From Roseovarius litorisediminis (lineage in GTDB: Bacteria; Pseudomonadota; Alphaproteobacteria; Rhodobacterales; Rhodobacteraceae): a stretch of DNA of 64,000 bases. Below are positions 34,863-44,045 of the stretch, piece by piece; the first letter of the stretch is position 1, and each line of letters starts with the position of its first letter. The notes below the pieces were generated by a model that saw only the letters and a program-made list of their open reading frames with translations, made no database searches and had not been told where the DNA came from. The stretch covers positions 1 through 64,000 of the forward strand of contig NZ_FWFL01000001.1 of NCBI RefSeq assembly GCF_900172295.1. The letters are read 5' to 3'. The position numbers and the translations under genes are program-made.

Positions 34863-35903
34863 TTACTCGGCCTTAACCGCATTCCACACATTGGTGTAGG
34901 CTTCCAGACGCTCACCCAGCGGTTGCCACAGCAGCAGGCTGTCCAGGTAATCTGGGTCATCCTGATGCAATGCAGTAAACTGTTCTTCGGACATGCAGGA
35001 TTTGGCCGCAGCCTTGTTGGCCACCGAATAGCCGTTTACATTGGCAACGCCGCATTGCCCTTGCTCGCTGAGTTGCATGTTCAGGAATTTGTACGCACAT
35101 TCCTGATTAGGCGATCCTTTAACGATCATCCAGCTGTCCATCCAGCCTTCGGCACCTTCCTCAGGGATAAACTCGGTCACTTCGATGCCCTGATCGGCCA
35201 GAAGTGCGGACTGATATCCGCCCCATGTGTTGGAAATCCAAACCTCGCCGCCGGCATAAAGGTCAACCAGTTCGCCGGCGGTTGCCCAGTATTTCCGCAC
35301 CAGAGGCTTCTGTTCGATCAGCTTGGCCTGCGCGTTTGCCAATTCGTCATCGCTGAGGTCGTAGATGTTCATGTTACCATTCAGCCGAGCGGCAACGTAA
35401 AGTGTCGACTTGTCGTCCCACAGCGATATACGGCCCTTCAGCTCGTCGCTGAACAACGCGGCCAGCGACGTGGGAGGGGTCTCAAATTTGTCGTTGCGAT
35501 ACATGAAGGGGATCGAACCCCATGTGTAGGGCATGCCGTAATACTCTCCACCTTCCTGAATGCCGTCTTGTTCCAGGAATTTTGGATAGATGTTATTCCA
35601 CTCGGTAATCTTAGACGTATCGAGCGGTTCAACAAATCCGGCGTCGATCATCAGTTGGGTGGTATCAATCGACGGCGTAATCAGATCGTAGACACCGCCA
35701 CCAGCAGCGAGTTTTGGTGCGAAATCATCGTTTGAGCCGACATAGGTGGCGTTCACCTGACACCCGGAGGATTCGACGAAAGCTTTAATGAAGCTGTCAT
35801 CCGAATACCCCTCCCAAGTCAGGACATTAAGTTCTTGCGCAGAAGCGGCCACTGTGGACGTCACAAGGGCGACAATGCTGGCACCAATTATGGTTTTCTT
35901 CAT
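34863..35903 (-). CDS. ABC transporter periplasmic binding protein, PotD-like
   Basis: 346 residues; signal peptide ending AASAQE. Mature start LNVLTWEGYSDDSFIKAFVESSGCQV is typical of PotD/PotF (NVYNWxxY-like). Acidic and aromatic ligand-binding segments include GGGVYDLITPSID, YGMPYTWGSIPFMY and EVWISNTWGGYQSALL. Two extra Cys pairs may form disulfides. A polyamine or related cationic amine is the likely ligand by family; exact substrate unknown. Confidence 0.9.
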   Translation of the reverse strand: MKKTIIGASIVALVTSTVAASAQELNVLTWEGYSDDSFIKAFVESSGCQVNATYVGSNDDFAPKLAAGGGVYDLITPSIDTTQLMIDAGFVEPLDTSKITEWNNIYPKFLEQDGIQEGGEYYGMPYTWGSIPFMYRNDKFETPPTSLAALFSDELKGRISLWDDKSTLYVAARLNGNMNIYDLSDDELANAQAKLIEQKPLVRKYWATAGELVDLYAGGEVWISNTWGGYQSALLADQGIEVTEFIPEEGAEGWMDSWMIVKGSPNQECAYKFLNMQLSEQGQCGVANVNGYSVANKAAAKSCMSEEQFTALHQDDPDYLDSLLLWQPLGERLEAYTNVWNAVKAE

Positions 35904-35961
35904 CTTCTAACTCCCGTTGGTTTTTTTGTGTGTCGACCGGTAATCCCGGTTCCTTTGGATA

Positions 35962-37461
35962 TTATGGGACGCAGTCCAGATATTGTTCAACATCCCAGTT
36001 GGTGACCTCTCGCAGGAAACGGGTCCATTCATCGCGTTTGTATTCCTGGTAAAGGTCATGAAACTTGCCCGGCATGGCCGATCTTATAATGTCATCTTTC
36101 TCTAGCGCTAGCAGCGCATCGTGAAGGTTCAGCGGGATCACATTTACCTCTTCCTCTCCGCCCATCCATATTTCTGTCACGTTACGCGATTCAGGTGCAC
36201 CCGGGTCAACTTTGTTTTTGATCCCATCGTCCATCGCCTTTAACAATGCCCCGCAGAAAAGATGCGGATTGACCATCGAATCCACGGCGCGGAACTCAAA
36301 CCGGTCAGGCGCAGAAACACGGATTGCACAAGACCGGTTCTGCAATCCCCAATTGGCCCCGATCGGGGCCCACATGCCAAAGTCGTTGAACCTGCGATAG
36401 GAATTGACGGTGGATGCCCCCAGTGCGGTCAGAGCATTGATGTGCTTGAGAGACCCACCAAGGACGTGATGGCCCAACTCGGTCGGGAGCCAATCACCCT
36501 TGGTACTTTCAAATTCGTTTGTCCCGCCTACGGAATAGGCCCAGTTTTCCTCCATTCCGGGAAGATCACCGTCGGTCAACTGCTGAACCTCACGCTTACC
36601 GCCCGTCCAGACCGAGCAGTTATGGTGGCACCCGTTGGCAGGGACACCCATGTAGGGTTTGGCCATGAAACAGGCGATCAACCCGCGTTGCCGTGCAACC
36701 TCGGCGCAGATTTGGCGGTAGGTTGTCAACCTGTCGCATGTCGGCAGCGCATCGTCGAACTGGTAATTCAACTCGACTTGTCCCGGGCTGTCTTCGCAAT
36801 CGCCCTGGATCATGTCGAGACCCATCGCCAAAGCGTAGTCGGACACTTGCTTCCAAACCTCGCGCACTTCTTCAAATTGACCGATGTGATAGGCGTATGG
36901 CTTGGTCGTTCCCTCAAAGGGTTGAACCTCGCCTTCTTTGGGGCGTAACCAGAGCATTTCTGGCTCAAGCCCCACTTTCAGATAAAGCCCATTGTTGGCT
37001 TGGCGAAATTCGCGATCAAATCGCTTCAGGTTCCCGCGCGTGTCGTGTTCGTAATACTCACCGGGCTGATCCGGGTCTTCGAGGCCATAATACAATGTGC
37101 AGAACACGCGCCCAATGCGTTTATCCCACGGTAATTGCACAAAAGTTTCCGGATCAGGCAAGGCAATGCATTCCATCGCGTTCGAGTTGAAACCGATAAG
37201 CTCTCCCTGAAAATTTGCAGCGACGTTTGAGACACCGCCCATCCAGGTCTGCACACCCTTGCGGGCCTGCGTTTCCCAGTGACGTGAAGGGGCTGCTTTG
37301 CCCATCACACGCCCGGTTATCGAGATGTACTGGTAATAGATGTAGTCAACGCCCAATGCGTCGATCTTGGCGCGCACCCGTTTGACAAGCTCATCGCGGC
37401 CCGGTGCTTCTCTTTCGCGGTGATAGTCTGAGTCTGTCGGAATCATGTAAGTCTTCCCCAT
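35962..37461 (-). CDS. Glutamine synthetase family ligase (GlnT/PuuA-like) 1
   Basis: 499 residues. Has the GS catalytic fold: LEPEMLWLRP (metal-binding Glu), GDCEDSPGQVELNY, FMAKPYMGVPANGCHHNCSVW (metal/ATP His), VNSYRRF and CAIRVSAPDRFEFRAVDSMVNPHL. Family members ligate glutamate to ammonia or to amines (gamma-glutamylmethylamide, gamma-glutamylputrescine). In an operon with a second ligase and polyamine-type transport, an amine substrate is likelier than ammonia. A start at 37446 (Met after Tyr-5) has a slightly better upstream GGGGAAG. Lies 12 bases after the second ligase gene. Confidence 0.87.
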   Translation of the reverse strand: MGKTYMIPTDSDYHREREAPGRDELVKRVRAKIDALGVDYIYYQYISITGRVMGKAAPSRHWETQARKGVQTWMGGVSNVAANFQGELIGFNSNAMECIALPDPETFVQLPWDKRIGRVFCTLYYGLEDPDQPGEYYEHDTRGNLKRFDREFRQANNGLYLKVGLEPEMLWLRPKEGEVQPFEGTTKPYAYHIGQFEEVREVWKQVSDYALAMGLDMIQGDCEDSPGQVELNYQFDDALPTCDRLTTYRQICAEVARQRGLIACFMAKPYMGVPANGCHHNCSVWTGGKREVQQLTDGDLPGMEENWAYSVGGTNEFESTKGDWLPTELGHHVLGGSLKHINALTALGASTVNSYRRFNDFGMWAPIGANWGLQNRSCAIRVSAPDRFEFRAVDSMVNPHLFCGALLKAMDDGIKNKVDPGAPESRNVTEIWMGGEEEVNVIPLNLHDALLALEKDDIIRSAMPGKFHDLYQEYKRDEWTRFLREVTNWDVEQYLDCVP

Positions 37462-37472
37462 GTTGTCTTTTG

Positions 37473-38801
37473 TTATGCTTCCAGATATCGGCGCCGTTCG
37501 TCAGCACTAACCGCCGTGCGCAGGCTGGCGTCTTCGGCCAGACAAGCCGCAGTGAAATTGCGCACAAAAGCCGCTCCAAATAGTCGTTCGGCTGTTTTGC
37601 TATTCGCCATCTTATGCGCTGCCTCGAAGAGGTCACGTGGAAACGGCTGCGCGCCTTGCGGAATGTCATCAGGCCCGGCAGTTTCGGCTGCTTCGGGGGC
37701 GTTCAGGCCTCGCTCAATCCCATCAAGGCCGGCACCCAGCATCAGCGCCATTGTCAGATAGGTATTGCAGTCCGCTGGCGGAGACCTGAATTCAAGCCTT
37801 GCCGTGTCGCTGGAGGACGGCACGGATCGCACGGCAGTAGTGAAAGTGTATTCGGCCCAAGTTAACGCTTTGGGTGCCCAGGATCCTGGCGCAAGACGTC
37901 GATACGCGTTGACAGAACTGGTGCACATGGCAAAGCAGTCTGGAACAACGTCAATCATCCCGGCAATGAACGACCGCGCCAGATCATTGGTCTTGCCGTC
38001 TTTGCTGGAAAACAGGTTTTGACCCGTCTTATTGTCTTTTAGCGATAGCGTGATGTGGCCCCCGATGCCGGGGTATTCGTTCCCGAGATACGGCATAAAG
38101 CTGGCGGTAAGGCCATTGCGCCGCGCCCACGACCGTGCCGCCATACGCAAGAAAGCTGCGTCGTCGGCAGCGCGCAGGCCCCGAGCGGCACCCAATGTGG
38201 CCTCCAGGCATCCGGGGCCCAACTCGACACCAAGACCAAATAGATTGATGTCAAACCCAAGAATCTCGGCCTCCAGGTCACAGATCAGCTCAGCGTGGGT
38301 TGCGGCCGTGGTGCCGGACCAGCATTTGTTGTCGGGAGCAAATTTTTTCAGGTTTTCAAACCCGATTTCGCGCACCGAATTTTCGGTTTCATCCAGCAGA
38401 ATTATTTCAAACTCAAATGCGGCATCCACCACGTAGCCCATTGCTTCGGCGCGCTCCAACTGACGGCGCAGTACTTGGCGCGGCATCAACTCTTTAGGCT
38501 CTCCAGCCATATCCATAATGATTGCCACAGCTCCCGGCTCAGCCGGATAGCGCCGGATGCTGTCGGCGTCGATTTCCTGTTTTTCGGTATAATAAGAAGT
38601 GCCGCCGACGATTGTGTCGGCGCTGTCCCAATAGGCCACCACATTGGCAAAACGCGGGTCTTGCGCCCATTGCAAAAATTGTTCGCTGCGCAAACGGCGC
38701 TCTCGAAAAATCGAGCCATAATCAAACTGCCCGACGTGCACAACATCGGCACCACTCTCTTTCAACAGCTTCTTAAGCACTTTAAATACTCCGCTTTTCA
38801 A
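37473..38801 (-). CDS. Glutamine synthetase family ligase 2
   Basis: 442 residues with a lower-similarity GS fold: AAFEFEIILLDETENSV, GLGVELGPGCLEATLGAARG, FMPYLGNEYPGIGGHITLSL, SSVNAYRRLAPGSWAPKAL and SDTARLEFRSPPADCNTYL. It belongs to a different GS subgroup from its neighbour, so the two probably act on different amines or at successive steps, or as a heteromeric enzyme. Overlaps the P450 gene by 20 bases at its start, implying coupling. Confidence 0.85.
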   Translation of the reverse strand: MKSGVFKVLKKLLKESGADVVHVGQFDYGSIFRERRLRSEQFLQWAQDPRFANVVAYWDSADTIVGGTSYYTEKQEIDADSIRRYPAEPGAVAIIMDMAGEPKELMPRQVLRRQLERAEAMGYVVDAAFEFEIILLDETENSVREIGFENLKKFAPDNKCWSGTTAATHAELICDLEAEILGFDINLFGLGVELGPGCLEATLGAARGLRAADDAAFLRMAARSWARRNGLTASFMPYLGNEYPGIGGHITLSLKDNKTGQNLFSSKDGKTNDLARSFIAGMIDVVPDCFAMCTSSVNAYRRLAPGSWAPKALTWAEYTFTTAVRSVPSSSDTARLEFRSPPADCNTYLTMALMLGAGLDGIERGLNAPEAAETAGPDDIPQGAQPFPRDLFEAAHKMANSKTAERLFGAAFVRNFTAACLAEDASLRTAVSADERRRYLEA

Positions 38802-39981
38802 ATTTGATGGGCAATGTCAGCGGGCCGGTGTTGCCGCTGTCTGGCAGGAAATTCGCAGGTCCGTCGGGCGAGATATTCTTGAGCCGTTGTGACAAAAGCT
38901 TTAGCGCTTCCGCCATATCGCCGCGCGCGATGGGGGATCCGATACAGTGGTGTTTCCCACCCCCAAAACCAAAATGCTGCTTTTGTTTGCGGGTTATATC
39001 AAACCCATCTTCAAAATATTTCGGGTCAGAGGCCGCGGACTGAGAAAATAAGTGGAGTGTGGTTTGCGCCGGGATTTCAAGCCCCCGGAATTCGATGTCT
39101 TCGGTCGTTTCCCGGGTGACCCATGTCACCGTAGGCCTGACGCGCATCACCTCTTCAACAGCCTGTCGGCCCAGATCAGGGTTTTGGGCCAGATGCTCCC
39201 ACTGGTCAGGATGTTCCAAAAACGTTTGCATCGCCAGACCCAACTGGTTGCGTGTCGTGTCGATACCGCCAAAGATTGACAGCACGATCATATCAAAAAG
39301 TTCCTGCTCACTCATGGCGGACTTGTCTGCGGCGGCATTGATAAGGGCGCCGATGAAGTCATCTTTTGGGTTCTTGCGTCGTTGTGCGACGACACCTTGT
39401 GTGTATTCAAAGAGTTCGGCTGTAGCAGCATCGACGCGCGGTTCTTCTTCGGCATAATTAACACCCAACGCATAGCCCATCTCCACGGCAAGCTCTGCCA
39501 GGCGTTCGCTTTTGTCGTGTGGAAATCCAATCAGAGCGCAGATAACCCGTGTCGCGTAGGGCTCGGCAAAGGCGTTCTGAAATTCGCAGCGTCCGTCTTC
39601 TTCAAAGTTCGCAATTAGCTCATCAGCCAACGCCTGAAATGACGGAATGAGCGAACTGACCAGCCGAGGTGCAAAGGCCGGAGTGGCCAGCCTGCGCAAG
39701 CGCGCGTGGTCGGCCCCTTCCTTGTTCAACATCATGCGCAGCCACCATTGTGACCACAATCCGGTCGTCCCATTGTGCGCAGGCCAGCGATACGAGCCCT
39801 GGCGCAAGCTTGGGTGCATGATCATTTCTTTCATCTCGTCATACCGCAAGACGGCAAGACCATAGGGAGTGCGAGCAAACCAACTTTGTTCTCTGGCGCG
39901 ACGCACCTCTTCTGAACGAATTGAAAAGCCAGGATCTGTCAAATCCAGATAAGGCGCATCGTCCAGCTTTGGATTTTCCAA
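38782..39981 (-). CDS. Cytochrome P450
   Basis: 399 residues, a soluble bacterial class I type P450. Landmarks: I-helix LSIFGGIDTTRNQLGLAM (acid-Thr pair), ExxR in AVEEVMRVRP, and haem loop FGFGGGKHHCIGSPIARG with the axial Cys. No ferredoxin or reductase gene is nearby, so electrons must come from generic partners. First gene of the cluster with the GS-like ligases and importer. It suggests that an imported or produced amine is oxidised (hydroxylation or N-dealkylation). Lrp regulator divergent. Confidence 0.9.
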   Translation of the reverse strand: MENPKLDDAPYLDLTDPGFSIRSEEVRRAREQSWFARTPYGLAVLRYDEMKEMIMHPSLRQGSYRWPAHNGTTGLWSQWWLRMMLNKEGADHARLRRLATPAFAPRLVSSLIPSFQALADELIANFEEDGRCEFQNAFAEPYATRVICALIGFPHDKSERLAELAVEMGYALGVNYAEEEPRVDAATAELFEYTQGVVAQRRKNPKDDFIGALINAAADKSAMSEQELFDMIVLSIFGGIDTTRNQLGLAMQTFLEHPDQWEHLAQNPDLGRQAVEEVMRVRPTVTWVTRETTEDIEFRGLEIPAQTTLHLFSQSAASDPKYFEDGFDITRKQKQHFGFGGGKHHCIGSPIARGDMAEALKLLSQRLKNISPDGPANFLPDSGNTGPLTLPIKFEKRSI

Positions 39982-40007
39982 CGCAGTACCTCCAATTCTT
40001 CGGGTTA

Positions 40008-40024
40008 TCCGGTAAATTACCGGA
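40008..40024. promoter_or_regulatory. Palindromic candidate Lrp operator
   Basis: TCCGGTAA-A-TTACCGGA: perfect 8-bp arms around one base, in the 130-base gap between the divergent P450 and lrp genes. The position suits autoregulation and control of the P450/ligase/transport operon. Confidence 0.55.
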
Positions 40025-40111
40025 GATTAGTCGGAATGTGATCTATCTTCAGGATAGCAAGTTGGATAACATCGCTTCAACCGAATTAATTTCGACCGAT
40101 TGGATGCCAAC

Positions 40112-40570
40112 ATGAACCTAGACCGAACCGACAAAGCGATACTGACCCATTTGCAGAAGGATGCGCGGTTGCTGAACAAGCAGCTCGCAGCGGAAGTCGG
40201 CCTTGCCCCGTCTTCGTGTCACGAGCGTGTCAAAAGGCTTTGGTCGCGTGAAGTGATCACCGGCACGACGACAGTCATTGATCCCAAAAGCATTGGCTTC
40301 ACCTTGGGCGCAGTAATATTCGCCAATATCTCGAAGGATGGTCAGATCAGCAACGATAGGCTGATGGACGATTTGATCGCCGCCCCGGAGATTCAGAATA
40401 TCTATCTGGTTACCGGAAAGTATGACGTTGTGATCTCGATGATTGCCCGTGACATGGATCACCTCAAATCAGCAGTTTACAACGCCTTAACCCTTAACCG
40501 CGAGATCGTTAGTTTCGAGACGTCAATCGTTTATGATCAAAGGCGTGACGGGTCTCTGCCGATCGGATGA
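40112..40570 (+). CDS. Lrp/AsnC-family regulator
   Basis: 152 residues from the ATG at 40112. N-terminal HTH (LQKDARLLNKQLAAEVGLAPSSCHERVKRL), then the RAM ligand-binding domain with YLVTGKYDVVISMIARD. Divergent from the P450-led operon, so it is the likely local regulator sensing an amino acid or amine-derived metabolite. A TTG four codons upstream is less likely. The 158 bases to the convergent fusion gene contain nothing notable. Confidence 0.88.
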   Translation: MNLDRTDKAILTHLQKDARLLNKQLAAEVGLAPSSCHERVKRLWSREVITGTTTVIDPKSIGFTLGAVIFANISKDGQISNDRLMDDLIAAPEIQNIYLVTGKYDVVISMIARDMDHLKSAVYNALTLNREIVSFETSIVYDQRRDGSLPIG

Positions 40571-40728
40571 TTTCAGCGTGCCGGGTGCAAGGTTTCCAGA
40601 ATTGTCTGAAAAGGACGAGCAGGAGACCTTGGCGGCATTCTTGTGAAATGTTTGGTTATCCGATCGTTTTGCCGGGACACTGGATGCAACCGAATGAAGT
40701 TGAAACACGAAAATTCCGGGGAATTGCT

Positions 40729-43700
40729 TTAGTCCAGTTCGGCCAGTATCTGATCCAGTGTTGTCAGAAGCATTTCGACATCTTCTCCGGTGATCGTGAG
40801 GGGGGGGCGGATTTTCAAGATGTTGTCTTTGGGTCCCTCCGAACCCAGCAAGATCCGCTTTGCGCGCATCCTGTCTTTGACGTACGAGGCGATTTTGGTG
40901 CCTTCCTGCCGGCTCGCAGGGTCTTTGACCAGTTCGACTCCGACAAAAAGGCCAATTCCCCGCACATCGCCAATCACCGCATGCTTTTTCTGCAGTTCAC
41001 GCAATCCGTCCAGCAAACGGGCGCCCTGACGCCGGGCGTTTTCCTGCAGGCCTTCGTCGTCAACGATATCAAGAACTTCTTTGCCGATCCTGCACGACAG
41101 GGTTGAACCGCCGAAGGTCGAAAAGAACTCGGGCCCCTTGGCAAAACTGTCGGCGATGGCGCGGGTTGTCACCAGCACACCCATCGGGTGGCCGTTGCCA
41201 ATGGGTTTGCCCAGAACCACAATGTCGGGCAGGGCGTTTTGTTGCTCGAACGCAAAGTAATACGCGCCCAGACGGCCCAGACCGGTTTGTACCTCGTCGG
41301 CGATGCACACCCCGCCTGCGGCGCGGATTTTGCTGTAAACCGATTTCAGATAACCCGCAGGCGGAATGATCTGTCCGCCGACTGACGGAAAGGTTTCGGC
41401 TATGAATCCGGCCAGACCATGACCGTTGTCGTGGAGCCGGGCGATGGCGCCGTCGACAAGGCCCGCAAACTTGGCCGCGCGGTCCGGATCATCGCGACCA
41501 AACGAACCACGGTAATCATCGGCCACTTCGACCAGTTCCACCCAGTCCGACGGGCCGACACCGCCCGGGGCGTTAAATTTATAGGCCGATATGTCGATCG
41601 CGCCGGTAGTGTTGCCATGATAGCCGTGATCGGGCGTGACCATGCCTTTGGCGCCCGTGTGGGCACGAGCAAGTCGCAGAGCCAGTTCATTTGCCTCTGT
41701 GCCCGAATTTACGAAGAAACACACTTCGAAAGGGGCGGGCAGTTTCGACAGGATCTTTTCAGCAAATTCAGTCTGCGCCGGGTGCAGGTAGCGGGTGTTT
41801 GAATTCATCCGGCTAAGCTGATCTGCGGCGACGGCCTGAATGCGCGGATGGGCGTGGCCGACATGGGGCACGTTGTTATAAGCGTCCAGATAGGGCCGGC
41901 CCCATTCATCGAACAGGTGATGCTGCCAGCCACGCACAAGCATGACCGGGTCTGCATAGCTGAGCCTCAGGTTGTTGCCGAAATGTGCCCGCCTCTTGGC
42001 CAGAATTTCAGATTTGTCTGTCGGGATGTAGGCCACTTTGGCGTCAGGCAGGTTCATCAGTGCAGCGGGGTTGGGGCAGAGCGCAGCCCAGAGGTAATTC
42101 TCGTCCGGATCACCCACGCCGGGCCAGTCATCGCCAATGCCATCGACGCTCAGCGCCAGTTGGAAATGCAGATGTGGCGCCCAACCGCCGTTTTGGGTGG
42201 CATCGCCAAGGCGGCAAAATGCCTGACCTTTGGCGATCTTCTGACCGGGTTTCAGATGGTCGCATACCTCGGGTTCCAGATGGCCGAAAAGCGTATAAAA
42301 CCTGTCTCCCTCGGGCGTGTCATGGGCCAGGATGACCATGCCGCCGTAGTCCAGCGTGTTATCGCGGTTTTCGACGACATGCACGGTTGCATCCATCGGG
42401 GTATAGAGTTGCGTACCCGCAGGGGCAAACGCGTCAACCGCCAGATGCACCGTGCGCCTGTCGGACGCCTGCCAGGGGCCGTTGCGAAAGCCAGGGGCGG
42501 TATAAATCAGCCTTGGTTCGAAATAGTAGCCCAGCCAGATCCGACCGTTGTCTTCGAATTCTTCGCCGACATGGGCAGCTTCTGAAATTGGCAAATGCAG
42601 CGGGTTGCGGGGCCAAAGCGCGTTTTCAACTGAAAGCGACCCCATCGGAGCATGCATCAGGTTTTGTCCCATGATTTCGGCAAAATTTCCACGTTCCTGT
42701 GCCAGGAAGCGCAGAATGCGCGGCGCGGACCCGGTTACTGGCAACCCACATGCGGCGCGCAACCGGGCGCCCAGCATCGCGGGGTGGATGGCGTTGTTTT
42801 CCAGAAACCGCCACGCCGGGGCCTGCGAGATTTCGACATAGGGATCGTCGGGCTTTTCCCGCGCAACGCTGGTCGACACGACAACGCTGACCGCAAGGCG
42901 CATTTGTAAAAGCGGCCAGAGCAGATCAACTTCTTGTGGTGTCAGCGGGTTGGCGCCGTGATAGCCGGAAACAAAAGCCGCCAGCGCCCGTTCGGGTTGC
43001 GGCACGTCCAGCACGACATAAGCTGCGGCGATGGCCAGATCGCAGATGCGTGGTGCGTTGCACATGTCACCAAGATCAATCAGCCCGGAAATATACCTTG
43101 GTTCCGCCCCCTTGCCGTCGACAAGGATATTATAATCATTGACGTCATTATGGATCGCTTGCCGGGGTAGGGCATTCAGATCATCTTTAATATTGGCGAA
43201 CTGTTGCAGTATATCTGAAATCAGCGTCCGCCGGTCTGTATCTTCGATGACGTCCAGCTCTGCTGAAATCCAGTCAGATTGGGTCAGGTTCCACTTGAAA
43301 TCCCGGTCCAGATTTGGGTGGTCATATTCTTCCAATACCCTATCAGTGGTGCCCAGTACCCGCCCAAGTTCGAACATCAAATCAGGGGTCTTGGGCCTGG
43401 CTGCGGCGTAGCTGCGTCCTGGCAACCGCTCCAACAGCCACAGCAGACGCTTTCGGCCATTGTTGTCGGTGTGCCAGACAGTGCTTGCGCCGGACGTCGT
43501 TTTGATTACGGCGGGAAATGGCAGATCAGGCGCCCGGGCAGCCAGGTGTTCCAATGCGGACACCTGCATATCGACGAATCCGGCCTCGCAATCCGGGCGC
43601 ATCACCTTGAGAACGTAACCTTTGCCCGACGCTGCCCTGGCCAAAAGATTGAGATCAAATTCACCGTCCAGCGCCGTTAGGTCTGCATTTATACCCCAAT

Positions 43701-43734
43701 GAGATACAAGGGCCTGTTGCCAGCGTTGATTCAT
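40729..43734 (-). CDS. Three-domain fusion: APH-type kinase, M23-like domain, class III aminotransferase
   Basis: 1001 residues. Domain 1 (about 1-330) is a choline/aminoglycoside kinase fold: catalytic HNDVNDYNILVD and metal-binding GLIDLGD. Domain 2 (about 385-560) has the M23/LytM zinc pattern: HLAVDAFAPAGTQLY, LFGHLEP and APHLHFQL. Domain 3 (about 580-1001) is a class III PLP enzyme: FFVNSGTEANELALRLAR, DHGYHGNTTG, IADEVQTGLGR and the PLP Lys in VVLGKPIGNG. Domain 3 resembles AGXT2L-type phospho-lyases that act on phosphoethanolamine or phosphohydroxylysine, and kinase-lyase fusions of this kind have been described. A route that phosphorylates an amino alcohol and then eliminates phosphate and ammonia is a reasonable inference. 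Located 63 bases downstream of the MoaD-like gene. Confidence 0.88.
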   Translation of the reverse strand: MNQRWQQALVSHWGINADLTALDGEFDLNLLARAASGKGYVLKVMRPDCEAGFVDMQVSALEHLAARAPDLPFPAVIKTTSGASTVWHTDNNGRKRLLWLLERLPGRSYAAARPKTPDLMFELGRVLGTTDRVLEEYDHPNLDRDFKWNLTQSDWISAELDVIEDTDRRTLISDILQQFANIKDDLNALPRQAIHNDVNDYNILVDGKGAEPRYISGLIDLGDMCNAPRICDLAIAAAYVVLDVPQPERALAAFVSGYHGANPLTPQEVDLLWPLLQMRLAVSVVVSTSVAREKPDDPYVEISQAPAWRFLENNAIHPAMLGARLRAACGLPVTGSAPRILRFLAQERGNFAEIMGQNLMHAPMGSLSVENALWPRNPLHLPISEAAHVGEEFEDNGRIWLGYYFEPRLIYTAPGFRNGPWQASDRRTVHLAVDAFAPAGTQLYTPMDATVHVVENRDNTLDYGGMVILAHDTPEGDRFYTLFGHLEPEVCDHLKPGQKIAKGQAFCRLGDATQNGGWAPHLHFQLALSVDGIGDDWPGVGDPDENYLWAALCPNPAALMNLPDAKVAYIPTDKSEILAKRRAHFGNNLRLSYADPVMLVRGWQHHLFDEWGRPYLDAYNNVPHVGHAHPRIQAVAADQLSRMNSNTRYLHPAQTEFAEKILSKLPAPFEVCFFVNSGTEANELALRLARAHTGAKGMVTPDHGYHGNTTGAIDISAYKFNAPGGVGPSDWVELVEVADDYRGSFGRDDPDRAAKFAGLVDGAIARLHDNGHGLAGFIAETFPSVGGQIIPPAGYLKSVYSKIRAAGGVCIADEVQTGLGRLGAYYFAFEQQNALPDIVVLGKPIGNGHPMGVLVTTRAIADSFAKGPEFFSTFGGSTLSCRIGKEVLDIVDDEGLQENARRQGARLLDGLRELQKKHAVIGDVRGIGLFVGVELVKDPASRQEGTKIASYVKDRMRAKRILLGSEGPKDNILKIRPPLTITGEDVEMLLTTLDQILAELD

Positions 43735-43797
43735 CAGAGCGTCCAGTAAATGAGGCGGGTTAACACAGGCTGGGGGAGGGACGGTGCAGAACTGCGT

Positions 43798-44043
43798 CTA
43801 GCCGCCAACCATATAGGGCATGAGAACGACTTCGTTGTCGTCCGAAATAGGGGTGAACCAGGCATCACGATAGATCACACCATCAAGCGCGAAGGAAACG
43901 CCGCGCTTGATCTGTGGTTTCAATGCGGGGTGTTGCTGTTCCAGTTGATCCAGAAGTTGTTTGAAATTCGAGGCCTCGACCTCGACAAACTCCTGTCCGT
44001 CTACCAGACTTCGCAACGACCCCCACAGTTTCACCCTGACCAT
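43798..44043 (-). CDS. MoaD/ThiS-family small sulfur-carrier-like protein
   Basis: 81 residues with the beta-grasp pattern and the essential C-terminal Gly-Gly (VVLMPYMVGG). N-terminus VRVKLWGSLRSLVDG fits MoaD-like proteins. These carry sulfur as a C-terminal thiocarboxylate for molybdopterin synthesis or other sulfur transfers. It directly follows the molybdenum hydroxylase large subunit (ATG two bases after its TAG), so a dedicated role in cofactor supply or sulfuration of that enzyme is plausible. No MoaE or E1 enzyme adjacent. Confidence 0.8.
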   Translation of the reverse strand: MVRVKLWGSLRSLVDGQEFVEVEASNFKQLLDQLEQQHPALKPQIKRGVSFALDGVIYRDAWFTPISDDNEVVLMPYMVGG

Positions 44044-44045
44044 TT

